64,000 bases of DNA from an uncultured Eubacteriales bacterium (GTDB lineage: Bacteria > Bacillota > Clostridia > Oscillospirales > CAG-272), in NCBI GenBank assembly GCA_934385225.1, contig CAKRPQ010000001.1, positions 1 through 64,000 of the forward strand. Direction: 5' to 3'. The notes below the pieces were generated by a model, which had not been told where the DNA came from, did not search any database, and saw only the letters and a list, made by a program, of their open reading frames with translations. The first letter of the stretch is position 1; the number at the start of each line of letters is the position of its first letter. The position numbers and the translations under genes were made by a program. Below are positions 27,433 through 36,634 of this stretch, in pieces.

Positions 27433-29238
27433 TTATGACTCGAAATCGACATGAGCTTTAAGCATTTTCTCATGCAGATTTCTGATATTTTCGGGAATTT
27501 CCGTTTTCGGTGCTCTCGGATCGAGAAGCCACGTTTTTGCGTAGTGCGTCTCGCTGACCTTGAACATCGGCGGTTCTTCCACAAGGTCTATCGCCATGGC
27601 ATAGCTGTTTCTCGGCGCAAAAGCGTCTCCGATAATCTTGTTGTAAAGCGACGGAGGCGTTCCGGGTATGGAGAACAGATCCGTTCCCTTTTCCGCGATC
27701 TGCGGAAGCGAGGATAGAAGAGCCCATGTGTACGGGTGACGCGGGTCGTAGAATATCTCCTCTACCGAACCGACTTCGACTATCTGACCGCCGTAGAGAA
27801 CGGCAACGCGTTCCGCAACGTTCGCAACGACACCGAGGTCGTGCGTGATATAAATGGTAGTGAAGCCGAGTTCCTTTTGAAGATCCTTTATAAGTCTTAT
27901 GATCTGCGCCTGTATCGTAACGTCAAGTGCCGTCGTCGGCTCGTCGCAGATGAGTATCTTCGGCTGGCAGGAAAGCGCTATCGCGATAACGATACGCTGT
28001 CTCATACCGCCCGAATATTCAAACGGGTAGTCGTTGAAACGCTTTTCGGGGTCGGGGATACCGACTTTCGCCATAATGTCGAGAGTACGCTTTTTCGCCT
28101 CCGCATTCGAGCATTTCTGGTGTTTCAGAATGACCGTCATTATCTGTTTTCCGATGGTTATGACGGGGTTAAGCGACGTCATAGGATCCTGGAAGACAGT
28201 CGCAATGCGGCGGCCTCTTATCTGCTGCCAGTCCTTTGCGTACTTGACCTTCGCGCAGTCGAGAATGACGTAGCCGTGAAGAATGTTTTTCTCCTCGTCG
28301 ATCGAGCGGAACTCAACGCGGAACGCAACAACCTCAAAAATTCTGTTGAGAACTTCGGGGTCTGTCAGATCCTCGCCGACGCTCATCGCCATGGCGAACG
28401 CCTTGTTCAGCTTGTGCATGAACATTATCTGCGATCTCCTCGGGTATCTTCCGATAGAGAGAAGAACTTCGTAGCCGATTATTTTGTTTCTTTCTATAAC
28501 CTTATCCGAAAGCCCGTAGGGGTTGTTTTCGTTATCGGGAACAAGAATTTTGCGTTTTCTCTCGGCGAGCAGCTTTGCAAGCTCCGCACTGTCTGTTTTC
28601 TGTGCGTCTCCGTGCGCATATTCGGCTTTATGCTTCTTTACGAGCGCCTTGTAGTCGTCCGCAGCCTTCTTCATCTTTGCCGAAAGCTCTGCGATATTCT
28701 TTTTTGTAGCCTCTATCTCGCGGCGGTCATTTTCGTTTTTCTTATCGAGCGTTTGGAGATAGTTATTAAGATCGACGATGTTATCTTTAAGTTCTTTCAT
28801 CGTCTTTTTATAGGCGCGTGCTTCATCAACGGACGCCGTTTTCGCAAATTTTACCGAATTTTTCTTTTCGAGGTACGCGCGATACTCCGCAGCGCCTCTT
28901 TCAAGGCGGGAATTGCGGTTAAGCATATCCGTGATACGCGAAAGAAGTCTGCGGTTATAGGACGTGAGCGCAACGTCTGTCTTTGAGATCTCGTCGTCCG
29001 AGAAAATTATGCTTCCGTTTGAAACAAAACCGTTGGATTCGAGCATTCCGGCAAAAGTTTTTGTAAGAACGCTCTTTCCCGAACCGGATTCGCCGACGAT
29101 GGCGAGCGATTCGTTTTCGTATATATCGAGCGAGACATTGCGTATCGCCGACAGAACTCTGCCTCTGACGTTGAACTTTACGTCAACGTTTTTAAGGGAA
29201 AGAAGAACCTTTTTTTCGTTATTGTTGTTTTCTGCCAT
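27433..29238 (-). CDS. oppD: Peptide ABC transporter ATPase, OppD type with large insertion
   Basis: A 601-residue OppD-like ATPase, against about 330 for usual members. Walker A (GESGSGKS) is at residues 49-56, but the Q-loop ([12 protein letters not shown]) is only at about 347-358. Roughly 240 residues (about 90-335) are inserted between them. Residues about 140-235 of this insert are highly charged with coiled-coil character; the rest looks globular ([18 protein letters not shown] and on). The signature YSGGMRQR (408-415), Walker B ILICDEPT and the ITHDLG switch are intact, so ATPase activity is expected. The C-terminal peptide-transporter tail is present. Confidence 0.88.
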   Translation of the reverse strand: MAENNNNEKKVLLSLKNVDVKFNVRGRVLSAIRNVSLDIYENESLAIVGESGSGKSVLTKTFAGMLESNGFVSNGSIIFSDDEISKTDVALTSYNRRLLSRITDMLNRNSRLERGAAEYRAYLEKKNSVKFAKTASVDEARAYKKTMKELKDNIVDLNNYLQTLDKKNENDRREIEATKKNIAELSAKMKKAADDYKALVKKHKAEYAHGDAQKTDSAELAKLLAERKRKILVPDNENNPYGLSDKVIERNKIIGYEVLLSIGRYPRRSQIMFMHKLNKAFAMAMSVGEDLTDPEVLNRIFEVVAFRVEFRSIDEEKNILHGYVILDCAKVKYAKDWQQIRGRRIATVFQDPMTSLNPVITIGKQIMTVILKHQKCSNAEAKKRTLDIMAKVGIPDPEKRFNDYPFEYSGGMRQRIVIAIALSCQPKILICDEPTTALDVTIQAQIIRLIKDLQKELGFTTIYITHDLGVVANVAERVAVLYGGQIVEVGSVEEIFYDPRHPYTWALLSSLPQIAEKGTDLFSIPGTPPSLYNKIIGDAFAPRNSYAMAIDLVEEPPMFKVSETHYAKTWLLDPRAPKTEIPENIRNLHEKMLKAHVDFES

Positions 29239-29251
29239 TACGCTTCCTCCC

Positions 29252-30232
29252 TTACATATGCGTTCTCGGGTCGGACGCGTCTGCGAGGTTCTGACCGAGG
29301 ACGTAGAGAATTATCGTGATAAGGGACGCGATGGCAACGGGCGGCCAGAATTCCCACGGGAAAACGAGGAACGAGGACTGCGCCTGCTGGATCATACGTC
29401 CGAGGGACGGAACGCTTGCGCTAAGACCAACTCCGATATAGGAGAGGAACACTTCCATCGAGATGTACGAGGGAAGCTCGGTTGCAAGCACCGTAACGAT
29501 GACGGAGGTGAGGAACGGGAGAATATTCTTCGAAACCATACGCGGTATCGGCGTTCCGAGACATCTTGAAGCGAGCGAATACTCACGGTCGCGGATAACC
29601 ATAACCTGCGTTCTGAAAAAGTACGCGATAGAGAGCCAGCCTGTGACCGTAAGCGAGAAAATGAAGCTCCAAAAGCCCGAACCGATGATATAAACGAGCA
29701 CGGAAACGAGAAGAATATAAGGAACGTTTGCAATGATGTTGTAAATGACCATCATAATAGAGTCAAGGGTCTTGGAGTAACCCCAGACTGCGCCCATAAT
29801 AATACCGACGAACATATTTATTGCCGCGCAGATCGTTGCAAGGAGCAGCGATGTACGGGCCGACGCGATGATACCGTAGAGAATGGAGTTACCCATTGCG
29901 CCCGAACCGAACAGCCACTTAAACGAGAAGCCGCCCGTTTTTGCCATAGCCTTTGCGGGGCTGAGGTTGAACATTGAGGTATCTGTGACATTCTCCATCG
30001 GGTCGTACTGCCAGAAGATAGGCATAATGAACGACACGAGAATGATCGTCGCGAACACAATGAGGAGAAAAATGTTTATCTTCTTGCGGAAGAACACTCT
30101 GAACACGGACTGCCAGTAGGAATAACGCGGAGCGATAATCCTCTCGGAGTCGATAGCGTCGTTGTTTATGAAGCGGAACAGATCGTCCTTATTTTCGTTT
30201 TTGAGGTCTTTTTCGAGATCCTTATCCATCAT
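29252..30232 (-). CDS. oppC: Peptide ABC transporter permease, OppC type
   Basis: A 326-residue permease with an N-terminal cytoplasmic segment, one helix near residues 50-70, then the five-helix BPD transport domain containing the coupling region (ASRCLGTPIPRMVSKNILP). A C-terminal GxNLADASDPR motif typical of OppC/DppC is present. It overlaps oppB by 4 bases (ATGA) and is followed by oppD 13 bases later. Confidence 0.9.
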   Translation of the reverse strand: MMDKDLEKDLKNENKDDLFRFINNDAIDSERIIAPRYSYWQSVFRVFFRKKINIFLLIVFATIILVSFIMPIFWQYDPMENVTDTSMFNLSPAKAMAKTGGFSFKWLFGSGAMGNSILYGIIASARTSLLLATICAAINMFVGIIMGAVWGYSKTLDSIMMVIYNIIANVPYILLVSVLVYIIGSGFWSFIFSLTVTGWLSIAYFFRTQVMVIRDREYSLASRCLGTPIPRMVSKNILPFLTSVIVTVLATELPSYISMEVFLSYIGVGLSASVPSLGRMIQQAQSSFLVFPWEFWPPVAIASLITIILYVLGQNLADASDPRTHM

Positions 30233-31809
30233 CTTCCGCCTCCTTTCTCCTTGGACAGTGAAATTCTCGGGTCATATTTGGCAAGAAGAAGGTCGCCGAG
30301 AATGACCGAAATAATTGAGAGTGTTGTATAGAACACGGTACAGGCTACGATTACGCCGTTATCGTGTGTATTGATCGCGACGGTGAGCAGGTTTCCGACG
30401 CCGGGAACGGCATAAACGCGCTCGGTAATGATTGCGCCGGTAAGACAGCCGAGAATACTTGCGGGGATACCGTGAACGAGGTAAATTAGAGCGTTCTTCG
30501 AAATGTGAATTTTATAAATTTCCTTTTCGGAGAGCCCCTCGGCGCGCGCGAACTTAACGTAGTCGGAGTTCATCTGGTCTATCATATAACGTCTCATCCA
30601 CTTCATAAGGCTGCCGATCTGCGGAAGTGCGAGAGAAATGGTCGGGAGAACGTAAGCAAGCACTTTTACGTTTGCGTTCGCGAACTTATAGGGCAGTCCG
30701 AAGAGGGACGTACCGACTGCGGCGAACATAAAGATATACGCAAGCGACGGAACAGCCATAATGAAGATGATGTAGGCGTTACCGATTTTGTCGGCGAGCT
30801 TGTCCTTGCGTCTCGCCATAAGAATACCGAGCGGCAGACCGAGCATATATGCGATTATAGTCGCGATAAGACCGATAACGAAGGAGTTTTCGAGAATTGA
30901 AAGTCCTTCCATATGGAAATCGGAGACGGTATATCTGTCGGGGTAGTTCTTTACATCGGTTTCGCTGAGCGTACCGTAGTTGTAGCGGAGCGAATGGAAG
31001 TCTATCGCCGTTTCCGAATACTCGTCGGTGCCGAGCTGGTTCGGGAACTGCTGCTTAAACGGAGTTTTAAGGCTGCCCGCGGGCTTATTCATAACCGTCG
31101 TAATCTCCTGTCCGCGGTAAGTCGTGTAGGAGGTTCCGAGGTTTATATTTATAAAGTTCTGATGTATGAACGGGAAACGGCCGTCGAAATACAGCAGATA
31201 TTTATGGAGCGTACCCGATCCGACAATGGCAAAAGGACCTCCGTAGGGGTCTTTCTCAAAGCGGACGTAGCGCTCGGTGAGGTTTTCGTCCTTTACATAA
31301 TTCTTTGTGTCAAAGGAGATAAATCCTTTTACATAATCGACAAGGCGGAAGAATACGTTGCGTTCGTTTATGGCGATGAGGTAGCCTTTTCCGCCGGGTT
31401 TTGCCGTGCCGTCGGAATAGTTTACGGGTTCAAGCCATTTTATGTCATAATTCTTGTATTTTTCCTTAAATTCATTAACGGATTCGTTTGTTTCGTACTT
31501 ATCCTTTTTCTGAATAGCGCGGAGATCGGCTTTGTAGTCGTCCTTTTCGGTGTAGCCGTCGCCGTAGATCGCCTGATACTTCTCTTTAAGGAAGCTCGTA
31601 TAGTTTACGAAGTTAAGGTAGCCGTACTTCTGGTACTGTGTGTACTCATAGTAAGCACGGTCGTTGTTCGACTTTTTGTTCCATGCGTCGTCCGTCTGGA
31701 AGATAACGTTTCTGTTGATACAGGTGTAGACAAGAAACATTACTGCCATTGTAACGACAAGCAGGGAAAAAATCGAGAAGAGGATTCGATTTAAGAGATA
31801 TTTTTTCAT
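30229..31809 (-). CDS. oppB: Peptide ABC transporter permease, OppB type with enlarged outer loop
   Basis: A 526-residue OppB-like permease; usual members have about 310. The first helix (about 8-30) and the five C-terminal helices (from about 309) are standard, with the coupling motif FARAEGLSEKEIYKIH and the typical C-terminal GDLLLAKYDPRI. Between them lies an external loop of about 275 residues (31-305) instead of about 70; it is rich in Tyr, Asn, Lys and Asp and unrelated to anything I recognise. No Shine-Dalgarno site precedes the ATG; a 10-codon leader ORF ends on it instead. Confidence 0.88.
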   Translation of the reverse strand: MKKYLLNRILFSIFSLLVVTMAVMFLVYTCINRNVIFQTDDAWNKKSNNDRAYYEYTQYQKYGYLNFVNYTSFLKEKYQAIYGDGYTEKDDYKADLRAIQKKDKYETNESVNEFKEKYKNYDIKWLEPVNYSDGTAKPGGKGYLIAINERNVFFRLVDYVKGFISFDTKNYVKDENLTERYVRFEKDPYGGPFAIVGSGTLHKYLLYFDGRFPFIHQNFININLGTSYTTYRGQEITTVMNKPAGSLKTPFKQQFPNQLGTDEYSETAIDFHSLRYNYGTLSETDVKNYPDRYTVSDFHMEGLSILENSFVIGLIATIIAYMLGLPLGILMARRKDKLADKIGNAYIIFIMAVPSLAYIFMFAAVGTSLFGLPYKFANANVKVLAYVLPTISLALPQIGSLMKWMRRYMIDQMNSDYVKFARAEGLSEKEIYKIHISKNALIYLVHGIPASILGCLTGAIITERVYAVPGVGNLLTVAINTHDNGVIVACTVFYTTLSIISVILGDLLLAKYDPRISLSKEKGGGR

Positions 31810-31838
31810 GACACGAACGCTATAATTAAGTTTTTCAT
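31806..31838 (-). CDS. Ten-residue leader peptide coupled to oppB
   Basis: On the minus strand AAAAGGAG precedes an ATG at 31838 that opens a 10-codon frame, MKNLIIAFVS, whose TGA overlaps the oppB ATG (ATGA). The frame is not that of oppB. Because oppB has no Shine-Dalgarno site of its own, ribosomes finishing the leader are the likely source of oppB translation. There is no obvious run of regulatory codons. Confidence 0.55.
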   Translation of the reverse strand: MKNLIIAFVS

Positions 31839-32216
31839 TAACTATATTCTCCTTTTCCTTGACTTTCCGTCTTTATTACAGGTATTTTTCACTTTCGCTT
31901 GAAAACAAAAAAAAGCCGACTTCTCCATTCACGACCGTCCGAGGTCCCTGAACAAAGAACTTAGCTTTTTCTGCCGTACTTTACACAAGTCTGGGCGCCG
32001 GTCTTTAATAAAAATCGTACCCGAACGCGCGAAACACGCCGTTATCAGCTTTATTTTGAGCCAACCGCAGCGGGTTCCGCGTGTCCGAGACGAAAATTTA
32101 TGATTTAGGAAATCATTACGTCGGTGTGACCGCCGCGCGAGCCGTCTGCCGCCTGTGCATTTCTGCCGTCGGGACGCCTCTGCGCGGTAAAATCACGCCT
32201 TAAAGTTATCCGGTTA
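31839..32216 (-). other. Structured oppA-oppB intergenic RNA region
   Basis: About 380 bases without a gene inside the operon. On the minus strand a run of eight U (complement of 31907-31914) directly follows GTCGGC, which can pair with GCTGAT about 125 bases upstream (complement of 32044-32052 with flanking A/U pairs). Smaller hairpins (ATGATTT/AAATCAT near 32095-32111; GACC/GGTC near 31933-31946) lie along it. It may be a processing, attenuation or ncRNA element that lowers permease relative to binding-protein expression. I cannot assign it to a known RNA family. Confidence 0.4.
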
Positions 32217-34331
32217 TCAGAACAGACCGATGACCTTTGTCATGTAGCCTGCGCCCTTGCCCTTGAATGTGTCAAGGTAGGAGCAAGGATCACCGAAGTC
32301 AGGACCCCAACCCGAACCCCAGAACATATCGAAGTTACCTGCTTCGCCGTTAGCTGCGCGGTAACCGCATGCGTAGTAGTCTTCGGGAGTAGTAGCCTCA
32401 ATGAGGTTGACCTGAACCTTGTCTGCGCCGAGAGTTTCCTCGGTTGTCTTCTTATAAGCCTGAGCCTGAGCGGATTGGAGATCGCTTGCGGAATAGTAAA
32501 CAACGTCGATCTGGATCGGGTATGTTACAGTATCGCCGAGTTCTTCAACAGCCTTTGCGAGGTGATCCTTAGCGGATTCGGGGTTGAACCAACCGTCAAC
32601 ACCGTCCTGAACCTTGATACCTACGCCGAGCTTGTCGCAGTAGTACTGAACCATTTCACCGTACATAGTACCTGCGATGAAGGTGTGTCCGTCTGCGTCT
32701 GTTGTGTCAGCCGTAAGAGAAACGAACTCAGGGTGCGTGTACATATTTCTGAGGTTTGTTGTTGCAAGCTCGCCACGGGAAACAGCGTTCATCGTAGTCT
32801 TATCGAATGCGAAGAGGACTGCCTTACGGAAGTTCTTGTTCTGCATAGCTGTGTGTGTGGAAATCTTAGCTGCATCGTCTGCGGGAGTAGCGCAAGCGCC
32901 GCTTTCGAGAGCGAACGTACCGCGGTTGAGGTTAAGACCGCCGAAGTAGGTTGTGGAAGTCGTATCCGAGATGAAGGAGTACTTCTCGAAGTTACCGTCA
33001 GCGTCAGCGAGCTTACGGGTTGTCTCGTTGGAAACGCTGATACCTGCGTATGTGCCGTCAACAGTGCTGTTGTAAAGTGCTGTGAGGTCTTCGCCGTTAT
33101 CGTATACCCACTTGATGGAGTCGAGCATTACCTTGTCGTTATTGTAGTAGTTCTTGTTACGAACGAGGTATATCTCAGAGTCCTTCTGGAGCTTCTGAAC
33201 AAGGAACGGACCGCAGTAAACCTGAGATGCAACGTTTGTGGAAGCACCGAAGGTGTAGCTTTCGGTTGCGGTAGCCTCAGCGTATTCGTCTACGCCGTAA
33301 ACACCGCCGTTAGCCTGGTAGAAACTGTCGCAGATAGGAAGGAAGCAGGAGTAGGTAAGCATTGTAAGGAAGTAAGAAGTAGGCTTTTCGAGAGTAATTT
33401 CGAGAGTGTACTTATCAACTGCCTTGTAACCTACGTTATCCCAGCTGCCGCCGTTTGCGTAATAGTCGGTTGCTCCTACAACGATGCCGTCAACGAGCCA
33501 TTCAAGACCTGCCTTAGCATCGAGCATGTGACGGAAACCTGCAACGAAGTCGCTCGCCGTTACTTCTGCGTACTGAGTACCCTCAGCGGTGTACCAGTAA
33601 GCGCCCTGACGGAGAGTGAATGTGTAAACAGTGCCGTCCTCGGAAACTTCCCACTTTTCGGCGAGTGCGGGCTGCATTTCGCCCATGTCATCGTACTCAA
33701 CGAGACCGTCAACGCAGTTTACCGTGATTTCGGTATCGGACTGAGAGCTTGTGTTAAGCCAGTCGAGAGTTACGGGAGCTGTCTGGAAAGTTGTCGTGTA
33801 GTTTTTTTGGAGGGTGTGACCCTTGCCTGTAAGATAAGCAGCGGGATCGTATGTGCCCTCGCCGATCTTAGCCTTTGCCCACTGATCGAGAAGGTCGGCG
33901 CGCTCTTCCTTTGTAAGGAATTCGTCGGAGATAACGAGACCTTTAAGACGGTCATCGTCGTTACCCCACTGAACGTAAGGAATTGTTCTGGGTGCTACGC
34001 GAGAAATCGTGTAAGCACCGTTCTGTGTGGTGTTAGGGATCATTACAGCTGCATCGAGAAGAGCTGCTTCCGCCTGAGCGAAGAGTACGAAACGAGCGTT
34101 TACGTCCTCGAGAGCTTCTGCTTCGTCAAGGAGCTTAGCGTATTCGCCAAGAGCCGCATCATAGATCTGCTCATCATCGCCGCGGACATACTCACCGGTA
34201 GAAGGTGTAACAACGTCTCCACCCTTATTATCGGTATTTGTGTCCTTGGTGTCGTCGCCGGTCTTACCGCAGGCAACTACCATAGGCAGTACCATGAGAA
34301 GAGCCAGCACAAGTGCCAAAAACTTTTTCAT
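32217..34331 (-). CDS. oppA: Peptide-binding lipoprotein, OppA type, apparently circularly permuted
   Basis: A 704-residue lipoprotein (signal peptide, lipobox MVVAC with Cys21) of the SBP_bac_5 family. Residues about 220-246 (PALAEKWEVSEDGTVYTFTLRQGAYW) and the final PDFGDPCSYLDTFKG are family hallmarks. The order is odd. Residues about 52-150 (ARFVLFAQAEAALLDAAVMIP, then ISRVAP, then DRLKGLVISDEFLTKEER) resemble the segment that normally ends such proteins, and the protein stops soon after PDFGDPCSYLDTF, where that segment would be expected. The start at 34331 has a perfect AGGAGG. It is the first gene of the opp operon. Confidence 0.85.
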   Translation of the reverse strand: MKKFLALVLALLMVLPMVVACGKTGDDTKDTNTDNKGGDVVTPSTGEYVRGDDEQIYDAALGEYAKLLDEAEALEDVNARFVLFAQAEAALLDAAVMIPNTTQNGAYTISRVAPRTIPYVQWGNDDDRLKGLVISDEFLTKEERADLLDQWAKAKIGEGTYDPAAYLTGKGHTLQKNYTTTFQTAPVTLDWLNTSSQSDTEITVNCVDGLVEYDDMGEMQPALAEKWEVSEDGTVYTFTLRQGAYWYTAEGTQYAEVTASDFVAGFRHMLDAKAGLEWLVDGIVVGATDYYANGGSWDNVGYKAVDKYTLEITLEKPTSYFLTMLTYSCFLPICDSFYQANGGVYGVDEYAEATATESYTFGASTNVASQVYCGPFLVQKLQKDSEIYLVRNKNYYNNDKVMLDSIKWVYDNGEDLTALYNSTVDGTYAGISVSNETTRKLADADGNFEKYSFISDTTSTTYFGGLNLNRGTFALESGACATPADDAAKISTHTAMQNKNFRKAVLFAFDKTTMNAVSRGELATTNLRNMYTHPEFVSLTADTTDADGHTFIAGTMYGEMVQYYCDKLGVGIKVQDGVDGWFNPESAKDHLAKAVEELGDTVTYPIQIDVVYYSASDLQSAQAQAYKKTTEETLGADKVQVNLIEATTPEDYYACGYRAANGEAGNFDMFWGSGWGPDFGDPCSYLDTFKGKGAGYMTKVIGLF

Positions 34332-34517
34332 TTTCTTTCCTCCTGAAAAGGTTAAAAATATATTGAACAAGAGCTGTTCGCTCAAGCCCGCAAAAGTTAA
34401 ATATTTGACGGAATGCGACATCATTCCGTCACAAAAGTGTGATACGGACGTGTTTTTCGGTGGAAAAAGGCGTTTTAACGCTTCAATCAGCTGCTACGCC
34501 TTCAAATAGTTTGATAC

Positions 34518-34546
34518 ATTATACCATAACGGAAAAACAATTACAA
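34518..34546 (-). promoter_or_regulatory. Promoter of the opp operon
   Basis: TTGTAA (complement of 34541-34546) and TATAAT (complement of 34518-34523), 17-base spacer, giving a leader of about 180 bases before oppA. Confidence 0.6.
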
Positions 34547-34687
34547 TGGGCATTATGCACAATATTTAATATCCGTCTTTGTGAACTTTTCACCAAAACG
34601 AGAGAAAAAGGGGCAAAAAAGGAACACAAAATGGCGATTTTGTGAACATAAAGTGTGCATTTAATGTACGAAGCGGAAAATTCGCGA

Positions 34688-35097
34688 GATTTTTTTATAG
34701 TCGGGGCGGTTGTGCTTGGATTATCGCAAACGACACCCCCGACTTTGCCTCCCCTGTGTACAAGGGGAGGCGGCGGAGGAGCGCAAGCCCTCCGACGGAA
34801 GGGTTGTCCGTCTATCTGCTGACGTGTGGTCTTGCAGTCTCAATCGACGCCCTTTCTTTTGACGTAGCAGGCGCAAAAGAAAGGGCTTAGCCCAAAGAAA
34901 AGCGCCGAGAACATTTCGCCTCTCCATCGTGCTTCGGGAAGAACCGTAGGTTCTTCATAGTCGGGGCGGTTGAACTTGGACTAAATCGGACTTCACCCCC
35001 GACTTTGCCGTCTGCGGACGGCGACAAGGGCTATGCGCCCTTGACCGCACCGCCTTTTGCAAAAGGCGGGCGAAAACTCTCAATCAAAGGCTGGAGG
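34688..35097. repeat. Dispersed mosaic repeat, locus 1
   Basis: A gene-free block built of modules that recur at 42.6, 46.5-47.2 and 62.3-63.0 kb: a TAGTCGGGGCGGTT...CACCCCCGACTTTG hairpin (twice), the GCCTCCCCTGTGTACAAGG module with a CCTCCGACGGAAGGGTTG tail, the long CCCTTTCTTTTG...CAAAAGAAAGGG stem and the GGGCTATGCGCCC module near the end. Short reading frames here are translations of the repeat. Confidence 0.75.
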
Positions 35098-35101
35098 TCA
35101 C

Positions 35102-35833
35102 TTAATCAGAGTCCGTTCCCCAGCCGTCAACATTCGCGTTCTTCATCGCCGTGAAAACGCGATGCCGAAGCCCTTTATGCTCTCTGTCAAGTCCGTCAAG
35201 CAATTTTTTCATCTCCTCGCGTTCGGTATTCCCGTTCGCGGGACACGCCGATTTTATCACGGGCAGGTCATTTTTCGCGGCAAAATACCGCACGTCCTTT
35301 TCGGGCATATAACAGAGAGGTCTTATGAGTTTTATCCCCGTTCTCGACAGGTACGACACGGGCGAAAAGCACCCGACGCGTCCCTCAAAAAACAAATTCA
35401 GCATAAACGTTTCCACGGCGTCGTCAAAATGATGTCCGAGCGCGACGGAAGTACAGCCGATTTCCTTTGCCGCCGAATGAAGTGCTCCGCGTCTCATTTT
35501 TGCGCAGAGAGAGCACGGGTTTTCCTCGTGTCTCACCTCAAAAACGATCTTATAGATCTCCGTCGGGACGATTTTATATTCAACGTCAAGCTCGTCGCAA
35601 AGTCGTTTTATCGGCGAAAAATCCGTCCCGCCGTCAAAGCCCATATCGACCGTTATCGCGACAAGTTCAAACCTTTTCGGGTAGAATTTCCGCAAAGTCG
35701 CAAGGGCGCAGAGAAGCGTCAGCGAGTCTTTACCCGCAGAGACGCCGACGGCGACCTTATCGCCGTCCTCTATCATCTTATAGTCGTCGACCGCGCGGCG
35801 GACGAAGCTCATCGGTCTTTTGGTTTCTTCCAT
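35102..35833 (-). CDS. ttcA: TtcA-family tRNA thiolation protein
   Basis: A 243-residue PP-loop ATPase of the TtcA family, which 2-thiolates a tRNA base (cytidine 32 in the best studied case) using an iron-sulfur cluster. The PP-loop SAGKDS is at residues 32-37, the cluster cysteines are CSLC (107/110) with a third at Cys197 (SACPANGNT), and GHHFDD is at about 133-138. It follows trmN6 by 19 bases on the same strand, so two tRNA-modifying enzymes form one unit. The exact tRNA target in this lineage is not certain. Confidence 0.82.
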   Translation of the reverse strand: MEETKRPMSFVRRAVDDYKMIEDGDKVAVGVSAGKDSLTLLCALATLRKFYPKRFELVAITVDMGFDGGTDFSPIKRLCDELDVEYKIVPTEIYKIVFEVRHEENPCSLCAKMRRGALHSAAKEIGCTSVALGHHFDDAVETFMLNLFFEGRVGCFSPVSYLSRTGIKLIRPLCYMPEKDVRYFAAKNDLPVIKSACPANGNTEREEMKKLLDGLDREHKGLRHRVFTAMKNANVDGWGTDSD

Positions 35834-35852
35834 ATTATATACCGTCCTTTCG

Positions 35853-36596
35853 TCAGAATGCGCAGTCCTCGTAAATTTTTTTGAATCTGTCCGTTTCGGT
35901 CAGGTGCGACGCTTCCGAATAGACGAGCAAGGCAGGTGTTACGGAAAGCCCCGCGGCACCGCCTTTTTTTGCTTCGACGAGCACCATCGACGGAGGTGCC
36001 GCCGCGTCGGCGCAGACGAAAGTCATTTTTTTCGGTTCAAGTTTATTTTCGCGCATGGCAGATATCAGATCCGAAAGTCTGTCGGGGCGATAGACACAGT
36101 AAAAAAGTCCTCCGTAGCGCAGAAGTCTGTTCGCGGCGGCGCAGAAATCGCCGATATTTCCGCAGACCTCGTGCCGCGCGATATATTTGCCGTCGTTTTC
36201 GTTGCGTCTGCCCGCGTTCGTCTTCATATACGGCGGGTTCGTGAACACGACATCGACCTCACCGTCCGTATCCGTGCTTTTCACGTCTCTTACGTCGGCG
36301 CAGACGGCTTTTATTCTGTCCGCAAAGCCGTTTAGCGCGGCGTTACGCGATGTCAGAGCAGCAAAATCTTCCTGCACCTCGAAAGCGTATATCCTCGCGA
36401 GTTTTCCCTTTTCGGCGCAAAGCATCGAAACGATGCCGCTTCCCGACCCCAGTTCCGCACCGCGCGCGTTCTTTGCGCCTCTCATATAAGCGGCGAGAAG
36501 ATAAGCGTCCGTACCGAAAGTCAGTCCGTCCGTCTTTTGAATAAGTTTTAGATTTTCGTTCACGCCGTCAAGGCGTTCGCCGTCGAATATTTCCAT
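35853..36596 (-). CDS. trmN6: tRNA1(Val) A37 N6-methyltransferase family (YabB/TrmN6)
   Basis: A 247-residue Rossmann methyltransferase. The SAM loop is AELGSGSGI (residues 47-55) and the N6-adenine catalytic motif is NPPY (120-123). The start LDGVNENLKLIQKTDGLTFGTDAYLL is typical of YabB/TrmN6. The start at 36596 is favoured by AAAGGAA 6 bases upstream. In Bacillus yabB follows holB-yaaT(ricT), and here those genes lie 2-4 kb upstream on the same strand, a loosened version of that order. Confidence 0.85.
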   Translation of the reverse strand: MEIFDGERLDGVNENLKLIQKTDGLTFGTDAYLLAAYMRGAKNARGAELGSGSGIVSMLCAEKGKLARIYAFEVQEDFAALTSRNAALNGFADRIKAVCADVRDVKSTDTDGEVDVVFTNPPYMKTNAGRRNENDGKYIARHEVCGNIGDFCAAANRLLRYGGLFYCVYRPDRLSDLISAMRENKLEPKKMTFVCADAAAPPSMVLVEAKKGGAAGLSVTPALLVYSEASHLTETDRFKKIYEDCAF

Positions 36597-36634
36597 TCGT
36601 TTCCTTTCGGGCGTGAGCGGCATTTCGCCTGTCC

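Noticed and set aside
31839..32216. Known riboswitch or 6S RNA in the oppA-oppB gap
   Set aside because: I looked for T-box, TPP, SAM, lysine, cobalamin, c-di-GMP and 6S hallmarks and found no adequate match; left as an unassigned structured region.
32475..34346. A 623-residue frame antisense to oppA
   Set aside because: Low-complexity Val/Cys-rich translation; oppA on the other strand has a signal peptide, SD and family motifs.
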